A stretch of 64,000 nt of DNA from an uncultured Nitrosomonas sp. (lineage in GTDB: Bacteria; Pseudomonadota; Gammaproteobacteria; Burkholderiales; Nitrosomonadaceae), in NCBI GenBank assembly GCA_949281375.1, contig CASDLT010000024.1, forward strand, positions 1 through 64,000, read 5' to 3'. How positions within the stretch are numbered: the stretch's first letter is position 1; each line of letters begins with the position of its first letter. Below, one piece after another: positions 62,708 through 64,000 of the stretch. A program made the translations under genes and the position numbers. The notes under the pieces were generated by a model, which was not told where the DNA came from, searched no databases, and saw nothing but the letters and a program-made list of their open reading frames with translations.

Positions 62708-63826
62708 ATGAAAAACATAACCAACCTCAACAAGGTTACCTCCGATCGAGCAAAAACAAAATCTTCATCCAAGGGCAAGCACGACGCCAAAGTGCGGATT
62801 TCTTCGAGCAGTAGCAAATTGAAACTGAAGACTTCCCAAAAAAAATCTGTTGGATTTCATCACAAATTGCTATTGAGCACTATCGAAATCCTGGGATTGG
62901 GAATCACTGTAGTCTGCGTCATTATCATGATATTGGGCTATTTTGCCCACCGGTTATCAGGCACCGACTTTTTGGCTCATGTGTTACCTTTTGCCAGTGG
63001 CATTTTTCTAATGATCACGGTTATTAGCTTGTTTATGATCGGCTGGTTGAAATTGAGAAAATGGTCACAAGTTCATTCTAAATTTTTAGCACCTGTAATC
63101 TCGTTAATAGTCGTTGTATTGACTATCTGGTGGATCACTCCCGATCAGTTCGCTCAAGCGTACGGGCATTTTCGTACATTAGTGGGTGGCAAAGCCGAAG
63201 CAGGCCGCGTCACCATAGCTCATCAGGTTTACGCTGCCTATCGCCGACATGATTCTATGCAATTGCAAAAAATGATCAATCGCTCATCGGAATTCCAATC
63301 AGCCATCAATGATGCCTCACTAGCTTTTGATGTCAATGCGCATTTATTGTTGGGTATCGCCGCCGCGGAGTCCTCTTTTATCCCGCGAAACAGTCCCGAT
63401 GGAGGACGCGGATTGTTTCAAATTACCCGCGTACCCGATAGCACGCTATTGCAAGCTCGCAAACATCTGGGTATCGAAAAAATTGCACTCGATAATCCCC
63501 GCCATAATGCGTTCGTAGCGGCAGCTACTTTCAAACACTATCTTGCAGAAATGAACAATGATCTTTTCCTGGGATTGCTGGCCTACAACATCGGCCCAGC
63601 CAATGGCGGTCTGCGCTTCATCATGCAACAGTATAACGCCAACGATTTCATAACCATCCAACCCTACTTGCAAATATTACCTCGTGACTATCCGATACGT
63701 GTTCTTTCCTACTCATTAGCTTTCCAACTCTGGCAAAAGGAAGGGAAATTATTAGCTTATGAAGAAGGAAACAATGCAGCACGTATTCAACGAATAGGAA
63801 TACCAGGTTTAAATTCGGGTCTGTAA
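62708..63826 (+). CDS. Membrane-anchored lytic transglycosylase (SLT domain)
   Basis: A 372-residue protein. A very basic, Ser/Lys-rich cytoplasmic N-terminus (about 50 residues) leads to three membrane helices (TIEILGLGITVVCVIIMILG, GIFLMITVISLFMIGWLK, APVISLIVVVLTIWWI). The periplasmic C-terminal domain is of SLT type. HLLLGIAAAESSFIPRNSPD has the catalytic Glu; GGRGLFQIT and FLGLLAYNIGP are conserved support. It would cleave peptidoglycan glycan strands. The gene is divergent from the Gly/Tyr-rich copy 2 operon. Confidence 0.86.
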   Translation: MKNITNLNKVTSDRAKTKSSSKGKHDAKVRISSSSSKLKLKTSQKKSVGFHHKLLLSTIEILGLGITVVCVIIMILGYFAHRLSGTDFLAHVLPFASGIFLMITVISLFMIGWLKLRKWSQVHSKFLAPVISLIVVVLTIWWITPDQFAQAYGHFRTLVGGKAEAGRVTIAHQVYAAYRRHDSMQLQKMINRSSEFQSAINDASLAFDVNAHLLLGIAAAESSFIPRNSPDGGRGLFQITRVPDSTLLQARKHLGIEKIALDNPRHNAFVAAATFKHYLAEMNNDLFLGLLAYNIGPANGGLRFIMQQYNANDFITIQPYLQILPRDYPIRVLSYSLAFQLWQKEGKLLAYEEGNNAARIQRIGIPGLNSGL

Positions 63827-64000
63827 GTACAAGCTAATCAGCTGCATATAAATTTTTTGGCACCTAGAATTTACTCATAGGTCGCAATGTCTTTATTTGG
63901 ATTAATGTTGCCAAATAACAACGCTTGTCTCGAAAACTCGATTTATTATCAGTTAAGCGAAAAAAAACTGTTCATTCAGAAAAATGGAAAGATACACTAC

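Overview
The window looks like chromosome of a Nitrosomonas-type ammonia-oxidising betaproteobacterium. Its first 139 bases encode a C-terminus that I recognise from memory as AmoC, the C subunit of ammonia monooxygenase. It is followed by a small exported gene instead of amoA, so it is probably a stand-alone amoC copy. The housekeeping order ndk-rlmN-pilW-rodZ-ispG-hisS-yfgM-bamB-der is classic for Betaproteobacteria.

Layout. 1-3135: amoC tail, an anchored periplasmic protein, a glycine-zipper lipoprotein with a Gly/Tyr-rich partner, and a retropepsin-like protease. 3316-6848 (minus): pgsA, uvrC, a tautomerase and a family 4/5-type uracil-DNA glycosylase. 6998-12641: the tamA-tamB outer-membrane assembly pair. 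12642-14408: an AT-rich patch with a small exported protein and a gutted subtilase, closed by a diverged second copy of the tamB 3' end. 14599-16885: cheW and a chemoreceptor. 17218-28603 (minus): der-bamB-yfgM-hisS-ispG-rodZ-pilW-rlmN-ndk, then DUF3025 and EI24 proteins. 28917-37706: motility, with flgM-flgN behind a good sigma-28 promoter and flhB-flhA-flhF-flhG-fliA-motC-motD on the other strand. 37929-43755: a penicillin-acylase-family hydrolase, a two-component system and a SulP permease without STAS domain. 43756-58692: a looser accessory zone with two RTX-type secreted proteins (an FG-GAP repeat giant and a serralysin), a Dam-like protein whose signature motifs are changed, a DUF2726 protein, a transposase relic, a PQQ-type sugar dehydrogenase, an EEP-family lipoprotein, an acyltransferase and long non-coding stretches. 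59017-63826: a small exported protein, selO, a VOC protein, a second copy of the lipoprotein plus Gly/Tyr-rich pair, and a membrane-anchored lytic transglycosylase.

Two patterns tie the window together. First, a family of about 150-bp imperfect-palindrome repeats with terminal inverted repeats occurs five times (near 3.9, 17.1, 45.0, 51.4 and 57.0 kb), always between genes, and looks like a MITE. Second, the lipoprotein plus Gly/Tyr-rich gene pair at 0.9-1.8 kb recurs at 61.5-62.5 kb, each time divergent from a membrane-anchored hydrolase gene. I found no CRISPR array, tRNA or rRNA. The strongest leads for something undescribed are the amoC-linked protein with a predicted N-terminal histidine, the duplicated lipoprotein/Gly-Tyr module, and the Dam homologue with altered motifs beside a repeat copy.
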